A DNA stretch of 64,000 bases, taken from contig NZ_JACIDJ010000001.1 in the NCBI RefSeq assembly GCF_014196305.1, positions 461,683 through 525,682 on the forward strand, written 5' to 3'. Made by a program: the position numbers and the translations under genes. Below the pieces are notes generated by a model, which did not search any database, was not told where the DNA came from, and was given only the letters and a program-made list of their open reading frames with translations. This DNA comes from Roseococcus suduntuyensis. GTDB taxonomy: Bacteria > Pseudomonadota > Alphaproteobacteria > Acetobacterales > Acetobacteraceae. Shown here piece by piece: positions 1-7,417 of this stretch (positions within the stretch are counted from its first letter, which is position 1; each line of letters starts with the position of its first letter).

Positions 1-201
1 TTCGTGCGGAACGCGGCGGCAGGCGCCTTCGGCCGGACGTATTCTTTGCCCTCGTGAGCGGGCATGTAAGCAGCCCTCCAGTCATGGGCGATGGCGAGGG
101 TGCGTGTCAGTCATTGCGCGTGGCGGCGCCACCGGTCTTGTGTTTATGGGGGGCAGTCAATCCATCGCTGCCCAGGCGCGAATTAATGCTGCTGGACGTA
201 G
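1..201. other. Left edge, no recognisable gene
   Basis: I see no convincing coding frame, RNA gene or terminator here. It lies downstream of the minus-strand DUF4238 gene and may hold its 3' flank or an element junction; nothing in the sequence decides this. Confidence 0.4.
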
Positions 202-2634
202 CTATCGGTCCGAATCTGGACGCCGGATGTAGAAAGCCATTGGCACCATCGAAAGGTGGTGCTCCGAGCTCGACATGAGCAGCAGCCGGTTGATGGCGTT
301 GTCCTGTATGCCGCTCGGAGCGAACACGCATGACATCCTGCCCGCGTTGCCAGGTTCTCTGCGCTTACGAAGCGCCGTTTGTGCTGACGCGTGTGCGCGC
401 GCGAACCGAGCGGCTAGTCCGTCCTCGAAGTTTGGCTTTGCGTCGCGCAGTGCGACCGTCCCGAGATAGCGGAACATCTCTGCGAAGAGCTTCGGGTAGG
501 CGTCAAGCAAACCGTCCCGCGCCAAACTGACCATTCGATCGGCATCGTCTGGAAAGAGAAACACAGCATTGGCGATGTGCGCGGCCAAGCGCCCGAGCCT
601 CGCTGGAGGCGCTCCAGCACGCGGCTGTGCCGCGCGGAGAATCTCCTGCCAGCGAAAAGCGCTGTCGGTTACGATCGTAGCCCCGGTCGCCTGCGCCAGA
701 TACATCGCGATCTCGAAGTTCGGGCTCATCTGCATGAGGCGCATCTGGCCGCCATCCTCACCGCCCTCAAAAATGCCGTCCTGCAGTGCTGCGAGCGGGT
801 CCTCCTCCTTCATCCGTTCAATCGCGCTTCGCATCCCGGCGAGGCCGTCGTCATCGAGGTCAGGAAAGCCCTCGCGGAGCCGCGCATCCCGCGCGCCCTT
901 AGGCCACATGAGCACGTCACGCATCTGGTCGAGGCGAAGCAACTCCTTGAGGCGAGGCTCGTCGCGCAGCCGGATCGGGATCCCACCGGTACGCTCCTGC
1001 GCCATCGCCATGGTCTCGCGACGGAGGTGGTAGTCGAAGGTCAAAGGATCTGGGACCAAGTTGATGAGTCCAGCATCCACCATCGGCATGACATTCAGGA
1101 AGAAGGCGACCGACTTCAGGAACTCCAGATGGTAGGCCCGCGGGTGCTCGGTTGGCCTGAACTTCTGCGCAATAGTGCCAGCATGCACGAACGGGTTCTC
1201 AACGATGAGTTCCCCGAAATACGCTGACGCGCCGATCGCGAACTCGACAATCGACTGCGGATGGAGAGAGCCGGTGTAGATGGCGCGCGGCCTGCCGTCA
1301 GGTTTGGGGAGCAGGGCAAGCAGGTCGGTCTCAAGCGGCCAGAGCGCCTCGTGCAGGGAATAGACCTCCCTGATCTGCTCTTCGGTCAGTTCACGCCTGA
1401 CGGCTGTCCAATCTTTGCCCTGGTCCATCTGAAGGATCGAAAGGATGCCATTGAAAAAGACCAGATTGCGCTCGCGAATGCTCCGCTCAGTCCAGATCGG
1501 TCGCAGCGTTGGTGGTCGGGTGTGACAGCACAAACGATAGGGCTGTCCGGATCCGCAACCGCAGGGATCGCCGGGTGCCAGGTCGCGGACGGGTAGCGCC
1601 TTCTTCAGCGCCTCGCGCTCCTTCTCCGTCCGGCCGAATGCGTCCTGGTAGTGGACACTACCGTCCCTGTAGCCAACGAATGTCTCGCCGCCGAAGCCCC
1701 AGAGTTGGTCGCGCGGCGGGAGAAGCGTCGTGGCAAGGTCTGCCCACGATCCGACTGCCAGATCCTCCGGCTGCAACCACTCCCTTCTACCGGCCGCCAC
1801 ATATCGCCGCGCTCGCGCCTTCAGCACGCGGTTGATCCTTGATACCTCCAGGCTCGTCAGTCGGCGGGCGCGGATGAACTTGTCGGTGCGCGCCAGCGAT
1901 GGGCGGAAGTTGCGCGCAAATGTCCGCTTTTCGGCGGGCGCCGCGGCTGGATCTTTGGCGTATTCAAGGTTCGTCAGAATCAGACAGTGGTTCCGACCGA
2001 GCGGAAAGAGCGTCTGTGACCCTTTCAGCGCAATCCCTGGTTCGTTGGGGTACACGCACTGCGGCGCACCGGGCGGCATGGCGTGGTTGTAAATGGTCAC
2101 GGGATGGTCGGTGATGATGAACTTCACCTCGCTATCCTCGGCGGACACGACCTCCCTAACGCATTGGGTCCAGATCGTGGTGTGCAGCATGCGGATGCCC
2201 AGCATCTCCCGCATGAGTTCATTCTGATTTAGCAGGGGATACTGTCCCCTTAGCCACGCCAATCCCTTCGGCGTTCGCAGCTTCTGGATGTCGAGATATT
2301 CAAAGAACGTCCCGAAGTGCTCGTGCCAGTTGGCGGGATCCGTGGCCTCGAATGCCCTCACGGCATCCGCGCCGCGCGTGTCGATGTTGCCGAAGAGCCG
2401 CCGCTCGATCTCGTCGCTGACAGCCGTGCCAAAAAAAGTTGAGTAGAGGTCGGTTTGAAAGAAGCAGCGCCTCGGGGGGGCGTCGAACAGCGAACGCGCC
2501 CGGATCACCCGTCCGTCGTCCAGCACCTTGGTCGGTGGGTCGAGGTCAAGGTAGGCGAGCGTCGACGCCCCGGGTTCTAGGAATCGCGTCTGATACCATC
2601 GTGGGACGAAGTGGTTGTCTCGTGTAATCGCCAT
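202..2634 (-). CDS. DUF4238 domain protein with SEC-C zinc motif
   Basis: This 810-residue protein starts with the DUF4238 signature (HFVPRWYQTRFL, residues 8-19) and matches that family over about its first 290 residues, including an ITDHPVTIYN-type block near residue 175. A SEC-C metal-binding motif (GDPCGCGSGQPYRLCC) follows at about residues 354-370. The last 440 residues are unrecognised and look soluble and mostly helical; no signal peptide or membrane segment is visible. DUF4238 proteins have no assigned biochemical role; they are often seen in accessory regions, and SEC-C modules bind zinc in many otherwise unrelated proteins. The gene is transcribed away from the phage tail genes and stands alone, as cargo or anti-phage genes often do. 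A defence role is inference only. The ATG at 2634 has only a weak ribosome-binding site. Confidence 0.7.
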   Translation of the reverse strand: MAITRDNHFVPRWYQTRFLEPGASTLAYLDLDPPTKVLDDGRVIRARSLFDAPPRRCFFQTDLYSTFFGTAVSDEIERRLFGNIDTRGADAVRAFEATDPANWHEHFGTFFEYLDIQKLRTPKGLAWLRGQYPLLNQNELMREMLGIRMLHTTIWTQCVREVVSAEDSEVKFIITDHPVTIYNHAMPPGAPQCVYPNEPGIALKGSQTLFPLGRNHCLILTNLEYAKDPAAAPAEKRTFARNFRPSLARTDKFIRARRLTSLEVSRINRVLKARARRYVAAGRREWLQPEDLAVGSWADLATTLLPPRDQLWGFGGETFVGYRDGSVHYQDAFGRTEKEREALKKALPVRDLAPGDPCGCGSGQPYRLCCHTRPPTLRPIWTERSIRERNLVFFNGILSILQMDQGKDWTAVRRELTEEQIREVYSLHEALWPLETDLLALLPKPDGRPRAIYTGSLHPQSIVEFAIGASAYFGELIVENPFVHAGTIAQKFRPTEHPRAYHLEFLKSVAFFLNVMPMVDAGLINLVPDPLTFDYHLRRETMAMAQERTGGIPIRLRDEPRLKELLRLDQMRDVLMWPKGARDARLREGFPDLDDDGLAGMRSAIERMKEEDPLAALQDGIFEGGEDGGQMRLMQMSPNFEIAMYLAQATGATIVTDSAFRWQEILRAAQPRAGAPPARLGRLAAHIANAVFLFPDDADRMVSLARDGLLDAYPKLFAEMFRYLGTVALRDAKPNFEDGLAARFARAHASAQTALRKRREPGNAGRMSCVFAPSGIQDNAINRLLLMSSSEHHLSMVPMAFYIRRPDSDR

Positions 2635-2909
2635 TTAATCGTATCACCGTATAGGTGCGTCACAGGAACAACAAAGGTATCATGGGTCATTGCATCTGCC
2701 GGTGTCGGTTACCGGCCAGCAATGTCTGCTCATGGTCCACTACCAGACATACTGGGTCGGGGAACGAGCTTCACTCTTCGGTCGAATTCTGCTTCGGCCT
2801 TCTCCGTGTCCAAGCTAGGGCCGAGGCCCGCTGCCGGGACTGAGCGCTGTCCGGCAGCCCCCATAGCAGGCGGCGAATCCGCATCGTCCAATTCCAAATG
2901 GAGAACTGT
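2635..2909. other. Divergent intergenic region
   Basis: It separates the minus-strand DUF4238 gene from the plus-strand tail genes and must hold both 5' ends. A small hairpin (CACC-gtata-GGTG) lies near 2645. I found no end of a major tail protein gene, which would normally precede a tail assembly chaperone, so the phage module appears to begin abruptly here. Confidence 0.4.
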
Positions 2910-3287
2910 ATGCTCACCCTCGACCTCCCGGTCGAGCCGTACTGGCTCGACCTGCCGCGCGGCGTCCGCGTGGAGATCCGCCCCGTCACCACCGCCATCA
3001 TGGCCGCCGCCCAGGCCGGCTCCGCGCGCCGCCTCGGCGCGCTGCGGGCCGCGGAGGCCGACCTCGACCCCGACATGGCGCGCGGCCTCGCCTTCGCATT
3101 TCTGGTCAAGGCGCTGGCCCGCCACGCCGTCACCGCCTGGGAGGGGGTCGGCGACACTGCCGGCAAGCCGCTGCCGCTCTCGCCCGAGGCCGTCGAGCGG
3201 CTGATGGACATGGACGAGATGGCCGCCGCGTTCTGGGATCGCGCTACCGACCCGGTTGCTGCCGTGGCGCTGGAGGGAAACGGCTAA
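2910..3287 (+). CDS. Phage tail assembly chaperone, gpG-like (zero-frame product)
   Basis: This 125-residue acidic protein lies directly upstream of the tape measure gene, where tail assembly chaperones sit in siphophages. The ATG at 2910 is preferred over the one at 2898 because a GGAG ribosome-binding sequence at 2900-2903 is well spaced for it. The protein would coat the tape measure protein during tail assembly. The gene ends in L-E-G-N-G-stop, and its last codons form a slippery heptamer (GGGAAAC, 3275-3281). This matches the classical G/GT arrangement of lambda, in which a fraction of ribosomes shift to -1 and make a longer protein. The assignment rests on position, size and the frameshift signal; the sequence itself is not strongly diagnostic. 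Confidence 0.75.
   Translation: MLTLDLPVEPYWLDLPRGVRVEIRPVTTAIMAAAQAGSARRLGALRAAEADLDPDMARGLAFAFLVKALARHAVTAWEGVGDTAGKPLPLSPEAVERLMDMDEMAAAFWDRATDPVAAVALEGNG
3275..3281 (+). promoter_or_regulatory. -1 ribosomal frameshift slippery heptamer
   Basis: The heptamer GGGAAAC is read in the zero frame as G GGA AAC, an exact X XXY YYZ slippery site. The zero-frame stop TAA follows at 3285-3287, and the -1 frame stays open to 3604. Lambda gpG/gpGT uses GGGAAAG at the equivalent place. A -1 slip here joins 124 upstream codons to 107 downstream codons, giving a protein of about 231 residues. Confidence 0.8.
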
Positions 3288-3604
3288 GGGCCCGGGCCGA
3301 GTGGCACTTCGGCAAGGGCCCTGACTACTGCCGCGGCTGCGCGGCTCTCGATCGCGACTGCGGGCTCGCCTGTCCCTACGCCGCCCACGCGCCGGCCAGT
3401 GTCGAGGGCGCCGCAGCCTGGGCCGCCGGCACCACCTGCGCCACGGCGACCATGGCCGGCCTTGATCTCGACATGCCGGCGGCGCTGACCACCGCCCGCG
3501 AGATGGGTGCAACCGGCTGGGCCGCAGCCGAACTGCTGCTCGCCATGCGCATGGGCCTCGCCGCCGGCAGCGCCGCGCGGCGCACTGATCCCCCCGAGCC
3601 CTGA
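3281..3604 (+). CDS. T-domain extension of the tail assembly chaperone (-1 frame)
   Basis: This frame is open from the slippery site to the TGA at 3602-3604 and has no plausible start of its own: I see no in-frame ATG, GTG or TTG in the 80 bases before the upstream stop. It is therefore best read as the -1 continuation of the preceding gene. After the shift it begins R-L-R-A-R-A-E-W-H-F-G and holds four closely spaced cysteines (CRGCAALDRDCGLAC), which could bind metal, followed by an alanine-rich helical segment. By analogy with lambda gpGT the extension would contact the tape measure or major tail protein. The tape measure gene starts 30 bases downstream. Confidence 0.7.
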   Translation, partial: RLRARAEWHFGKGPDYCRGCAALDRDCGLACPYAAHAPASVEGAAAWAAGTTCATATMAGLDLDMPAALTTAREMGATGWAAAELLLAMRMGLAAGSAARRTDPPEP

Positions 3605-3633
3605 CGACCCCACCGACGCAGGAGGCGTGACCC

Positions 3634-5790
3634 ATGGCGGATAGCACGCGCCGCGTCTCGGTCCGGCTGTCGCTGGACGACGCCGCCCGGGTCAAGCAGG
3701 AGCTGCGCGAGGTCGGCGAGACCGGTCAACGCTCCCTGGAGCGGATCCAGGGCGGCGCCGACCGCGCCTCCCGCGCACTCGACCTGCTCGATGTCGCCGT
3801 GCGCGGCGTGCAGATCGCCGGCCTGGCCGCCGGGCTGCGCGCCGTGGTCGTGGCCGGCGATGCGCTCACCCAATCCATGGGCCGGCTGAACACCGCGCTC
3901 GGTTCTGTCGAGCGCGCCGGCGAGATCTACGACCGGCTGTATCGCGACAGCCTGCAGACCGGCGTCGCGGTGCGCGAGAGCGTGGACGCCTTCGCCCGCT
4001 TCTCGATCGCCGCCCGCGAGATCGGCGCCACCTCCGACCAGGTCGCCACCCTGGTCGGCGGCCTGCAGCGCATCGCCATCGCCTCCGGCGCCAGCCAGCA
4101 GGAGATCGCCTCCAGCACCCAGCAGCTCGCCCAGGCGCTGGCCTCGGGCACGCTGCAGGGCGACGAGCTGCGCAGCATCCTCGAAGGCCTGCCGACGCTC
4201 GCGCAGGCGCTGGCGCGCGAGCTCGGCGTCTCCATCGGTGAGCTGCGCAAGCTCGGCTCCGAGGGCAAGCTCACCGCCGACACGGTCTTTCCCGCGCTGC
4301 TGCGCGCCGTCGAGCGGCTGAACGGCGAGTTCGAGCGCGCGCCGCTTTCCGTCGGCCGGGCCTTTGGCCAGCTCACCGCAGCGGCCGACCAGTTCCTCGC
4401 CCGGCTCGACCAGGCGATCGGCCTGTCCAACGCCCTTGCGCGTGCGCTCTCCGGCGCCGCCCGTGTCCTGGATGGTGTGCGCCGCGGTTCCGGCTTGCTG
4501 TTGCCCAGCGAGCAGGAGGCGGACCGCCGCGCCCAGGCCGAGGCCCTGCGCGCCCAGATCGCCCGTCTCGAGGCGGAGAGCGACGGCCGCGACAGCCTGC
4601 GCTCCCAGCCTCGTCGTGGTTCGATCCGGGGCGGGCTGGTCGGCACCGCGCAGCAGCAGGCCGGCGTCGATCGCGCTGCCCGCCTGGAGGAGCTGCGCCG
4701 GCAGTACGCGGAACTCCAGGAGGAGATCACCCGCGGCGAGCAGGCTGCCGGCGAGCGGCAGCGCACCGAGCAGGAGAGCGCCGCCGCCCAGGCCGCGGAG
4801 GCCCGCCGCCGCCGCACGGCCGCGGATGCGGAGGAACTCCGCAAGGCGCTCGACGACCGCTTTCGGATCAACAGCGAATATGAGGACCGGGTTCGCCGCC
4901 TGCGCGAGGCCGAGGCCGCGGGCGGCATCACCGCCGCCGACCGCACCCGCCTCGAAACCCTGGCGTTGCGGGAACGCGACGAGGCGCTGCGCCGCATCGA
5001 GGGCACTACCCGCCGCGTGGCATCCATCCCGCGCCCCGACCGCGAGGCCGAGCGCGAGATCAACGACATCATCCGCGAGCGCGAGCGGCTGATCCAGAAC
5101 AACGAGAATGCCCAGGAACGCTACACCCGCCGCCTGGAAACCCTCGGCCGGCTGGTGGAGCGCTCCGAGCGCATCGGCCAGCCCATCCCCGACGAGACGG
5201 TCTCGCGCGAGGCCAATGCCGCGCTGGAGGAGCTGGAGCGCAGCCAGCAGCGCGTGCAACAGGCCACGGAGCGCACGAGCAATACGGCGCGGGAGCTCGG
5301 CCTGACCTTCTCCTCGGCCTTCGAGGACGCGATCATCAAGGGCGAAAGCTTCTCCAAGGTGCTGCAGGGCATCCTGCAGGACATCGCCCGCATCGTGGTC
5401 CGCCGCACCATCACCGAGCCGCTCGGCACGGCAGTAACCTCCAGCCTGGCTGGCTTCGACTTCGGCTCGATCTTCTCAGGGCTGGGCTCGGCGCTGGGCG
5501 GGTTGTTCCGCGCGGAGGGCGGGCCGGTGGCGGGCGGCCAGCCCTACATCGTCGGTGAGCGCGGTCCCGAATGGTTCGTGCCGAACCGTAGCGGCACGGT
5601 GCTGCCCAATGGCATGGCGCCCGGTGGGCCAGTGATCAACCAGAGCATCACCATCGATGCGCGCGGCGCCGATGCCGGTGTCGAGGCGCGGCTGCGGGTG
5701 CTCTCGGCGCAGATCGTGCGGCAGGCCAGCGCCGCGACGCTCGACGCCATCCGCCGCGGCGGCAGCGCCACCTCCATCGTGCGGGGATAG
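3634..5790 (+). CDS. Phage tail tape measure protein
   Basis: This 718-residue protein sets tail length and is probably threaded through the tail lumen. The tape-measure domain spans about residues 65-235 and has the typical run GTLQGDELRSILEGLP followed by LGVSIGELRKLGSEGKLT. Residues 290-560 are a long charged coiled coil rich in Arg, Glu and Ala. The C-terminus has the lambda-type ending: a glycine-rich stretch, then GERGPEWFVPNRSGTVLPN. A strong ribosome-binding site (GGAGG at about 3620) precedes the ATG. At 718 residues it is short, which suggests a short flexible tail if the usual length rule holds. It follows the frameshifted chaperone and precedes the minor tail genes in the usual siphophage order. 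Confidence 0.92.
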   Translation: MADSTRRVSVRLSLDDAARVKQELREVGETGQRSLERIQGGADRASRALDLLDVAVRGVQIAGLAAGLRAVVVAGDALTQSMGRLNTALGSVERAGEIYDRLYRDSLQTGVAVRESVDAFARFSIAAREIGATSDQVATLVGGLQRIAIASGASQQEIASSTQQLAQALASGTLQGDELRSILEGLPTLAQALARELGVSIGELRKLGSEGKLTADTVFPALLRAVERLNGEFERAPLSVGRAFGQLTAAADQFLARLDQAIGLSNALARALSGAARVLDGVRRGSGLLLPSEQEADRRAQAEALRAQIARLEAESDGRDSLRSQPRRGSIRGGLVGTAQQQAGVDRAARLEELRRQYAELQEEITRGEQAAGERQRTEQESAAAQAAEARRRRTAADAEELRKALDDRFRINSEYEDRVRRLREAEAAGGITAADRTRLETLALRERDEALRRIEGTTRRVASIPRPDREAEREINDIIRERERLIQNNENAQERYTRRLETLGRLVERSERIGQPIPDETVSREANAALEELERSQQRVQQATERTSNTARELGLTFSSAFEDAIIKGESFSKVLQGILQDIARIVVRRTITEPLGTAVTSSLAGFDFGSIFSGLGSALGGLFRAEGGPVAGGQPYIVGERGPEWFVPNRSGTVLPNGMAPGGPVINQSITIDARGADAGVEARLRVLSAQIVRQASAATLDAIRRGGSATSIVRG

Positions 5791-5794
5791 GGCC

Positions 5795-6481
5795 ATGACG
5801 GAATACGCCTGGCCCGCCACGCTGCGCCCGTCGCGGCTGAGCTTCTACCTGCAGCACAACACGCTGCGGTTCGTCTCGCCGGTCACCCGCGCCACCCAGG
5901 TGCTGCGGCGAGAGGGGGCGCGCTGGGTGGCGGAGGCGAGCTTCGAGCCGCTGGGGCGCGTGCAGGCGGGCGTGATGGACGGGCTGCTGGCGGCACTCGC
6001 CGGCTCTGCCAACACCGTACGCATCTGGGACTGGCGGCGCGAATACCGCACCGGCGATCCGCGCAGCCAGGGCGATGTGCCGACCGGGCCATACAGCTTC
6101 TCCGACGCCACCATCTTCACGGACGGGACCGGGCTGGTGGTGGGCTCCGGCAATCCGTCGCTCGCGGCCGGCGCGCCGCGTGGCGCGCTGTCCATCGTCA
6201 CGCAAGGCTGGTGGCCGAGCACGGTGGCGGTCGGCGCCGGCGACTACATCGGGCTGGGTGGGCGGCTCTACATCGCCACTGCCGCGGTCGCCGCCTCGGG
6301 CGCCGGCACCGCCACCATCGCCATTGCGCCGCCGCTGCGCGCCGCGGTGGTGGTCGGCGAGCCGCTGATCCTCTCGCTGCCGAGCGTCCCCATGCGGCTG
6401 GTCTCCGATGACGAGGCGGCGAACCCGACGCGCCCCGGTCCCTTCGCCGCCGTCACCATCCGCATGGAGGAGGCGCTGTAG
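5795..6481 (+). CDS. Minor tail protein (distal-tail-like)
   Basis: This 228-residue protein starts at the ATG following the tape measure stop (4-base gap). It is rich in beta-prone, Gly/Ala/Thr segments without membrane spans. The sequence has the feel of tail proteins that follow the tape measure in alphaproteobacterial prophages (SFYLQHNTLRFVSP early; IWDWRREYRTGDP near residue 75), where the equivalent gene makes the distal tail ring. I cannot name a precise family. The frame stays open upstream to 5657 inside the tape measure gene, but the ATG at 5795 is the sensible start. Confidence 0.7.
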   Translation: MTEYAWPATLRPSRLSFYLQHNTLRFVSPVTRATQVLRREGARWVAEASFEPLGRVQAGVMDGLLAALAGSANTVRIWDWRREYRTGDPRSQGDVPTGPYSFSDATIFTDGTGLVVGSGNPSLAAGAPRGALSIVTQGWWPSTVAVGAGDYIGLGGRLYIATAAVAASGAGTATIAIAPPLRAAVVVGEPLILSLPSVPMRLVSDDEAANPTRPGPFAAVTIRMEEAL

Positions 6482-6483
6482 CC

Positions 6484-7050
6484 ATGTCCGGCACCCCACG
6501 CCTCAGCAACCAGGCGGCGTCCGCGGCCACCGCGCCGATCGCCACGCCGGTGGTGCTGGTCGAGCTCGACTTCGCCACCGGCCCCTTTCGTGTCTGGACC
6601 GGGCTCGGCCTGCTGGATTGGGCCGGGAAAGTGTTCGAGGGGGCCGGCAGCATCGGCGCCATCTCGGATGTGGAGGAGACGGTGGAGCTGCGCGCCGTGC
6701 GCCTGACCCTAGCGCTGTCGCCGGTGCCGCAGGAGGTGGTGGATATCGCCTTGGCCGAGCGCAGCTACCGCCTCCGGCCGGTCACGCTGTGGGGCTCGCT
6801 GCTCGATGCCCAAGGGTCATTCGTGGCGGACCCGTTCCCGCTCTGGGCGGGGCTGATGGACACGATGGAGGTGACGGACGGCGCGGAGCCCTCCGTGGCA
6901 CTCGCCTGCGAGAGCCGGCTGGTGGACCTCGAGCGCGCCGAGGTGCGGCGCTACACCGACGCCGACCAGCAGGGCGAGTATCCCGGCGATCGGTTCTTCG
7001 AGTTCGTCCCCGCCCTGCAGGAGGCGGAAATCCGGCTGCCCATCCAGTGA
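6484..7050 (+). CDS. Phage tail protein, gpL/DUF2163-like
   Basis: This 188-residue protein starts two bases after the preceding stop. Its pattern (VELDFATGPFRVWTGLG near the start, DRFFEFVPALQEAEIRLP at the end) resembles proteins between the distal tail and hub genes in lambda-like and GTA-like tail clusters, which help build the tail tip. No catalytic motif is visible. The stop overlaps the GTG start of the next gene, so the two are probably co-translated. The functional assignment is mainly positional. Confidence 0.65.
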   Translation: MSGTPRLSNQAASAATAPIATPVVLVELDFATGPFRVWTGLGLLDWAGKVFEGAGSIGAISDVEETVELRAVRLTLALSPVPQEVVDIALAERSYRLRPVTLWGSLLDAQGSFVADPFPLWAGLMDTMEVTDGAEPSVALACESRLVDLERAEVRRYTDADQQGEYPGDRFFEFVPALQEAEIRLPIQ

Positions 7051-7403
7051 ATCGGCTGCCCGACTGGCCGGAGCGGCTGGCAGCACTCATCACCGCAGCT
7101 GAGCATCGCCCCTTCGACGCAGTGCGCTGGAATTGCGGGCGCTTCGCCATGGCCGCGGTGATGGCCTGCACCGGGCAGCGGCTCTCGTGGCAGCATCGCC
7201 CCTCCTTAGCGGAGATGGCGGACACCACCGGCCACCCGCGCGTGGCGGTGCCCTTCGCCCGGACTGGCGACGTGGTGCTCGCTGCCGACCCGGATCGCCT
7301 CGGCGTCGTGCTCGACGTCGGCCGCGCCGCCTTCGTAGGGCCCGCGGGCCTGCTGCGCGTGCCGATCACGACCTGCGCCGTGGCATGGCGCATCGGCTGG
7401 TGA
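7047..7403 (+). CDS. DUF6950-like / NlpC-like tail assembly protein
   Basis: This 118-residue protein uses a GTG start that overlaps the preceding stop (GTGA). It begins N-R-L-P-D-W-P-E-R-L and carries a single Cys in a R-W-N-C-G-R-F-A block, placed like the catalytic Cys of small NlpC/P60-like proteins in tail modules. The rest of the fold is too short to confirm a His and a third residue. In lambda-like clusters a gpK-type peptidase lies just before the tip protein J, which fits the position. An alternative is a purely structural DUF6950 protein without peptidase activity. Confidence 0.6.
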   Translation: MNRLPDWPERLAALITAAEHRPFDAVRWNCGRFAMAAVMACTGQRLSWQHRPSLAEMADTTGHPRVAVPFARTGDVVLAADPDRLGVVLDVGRAAFVGPAGLLRVPITTCAVAWRIGW

Positions 7404-7417
7404 GGGACTGACAGACC

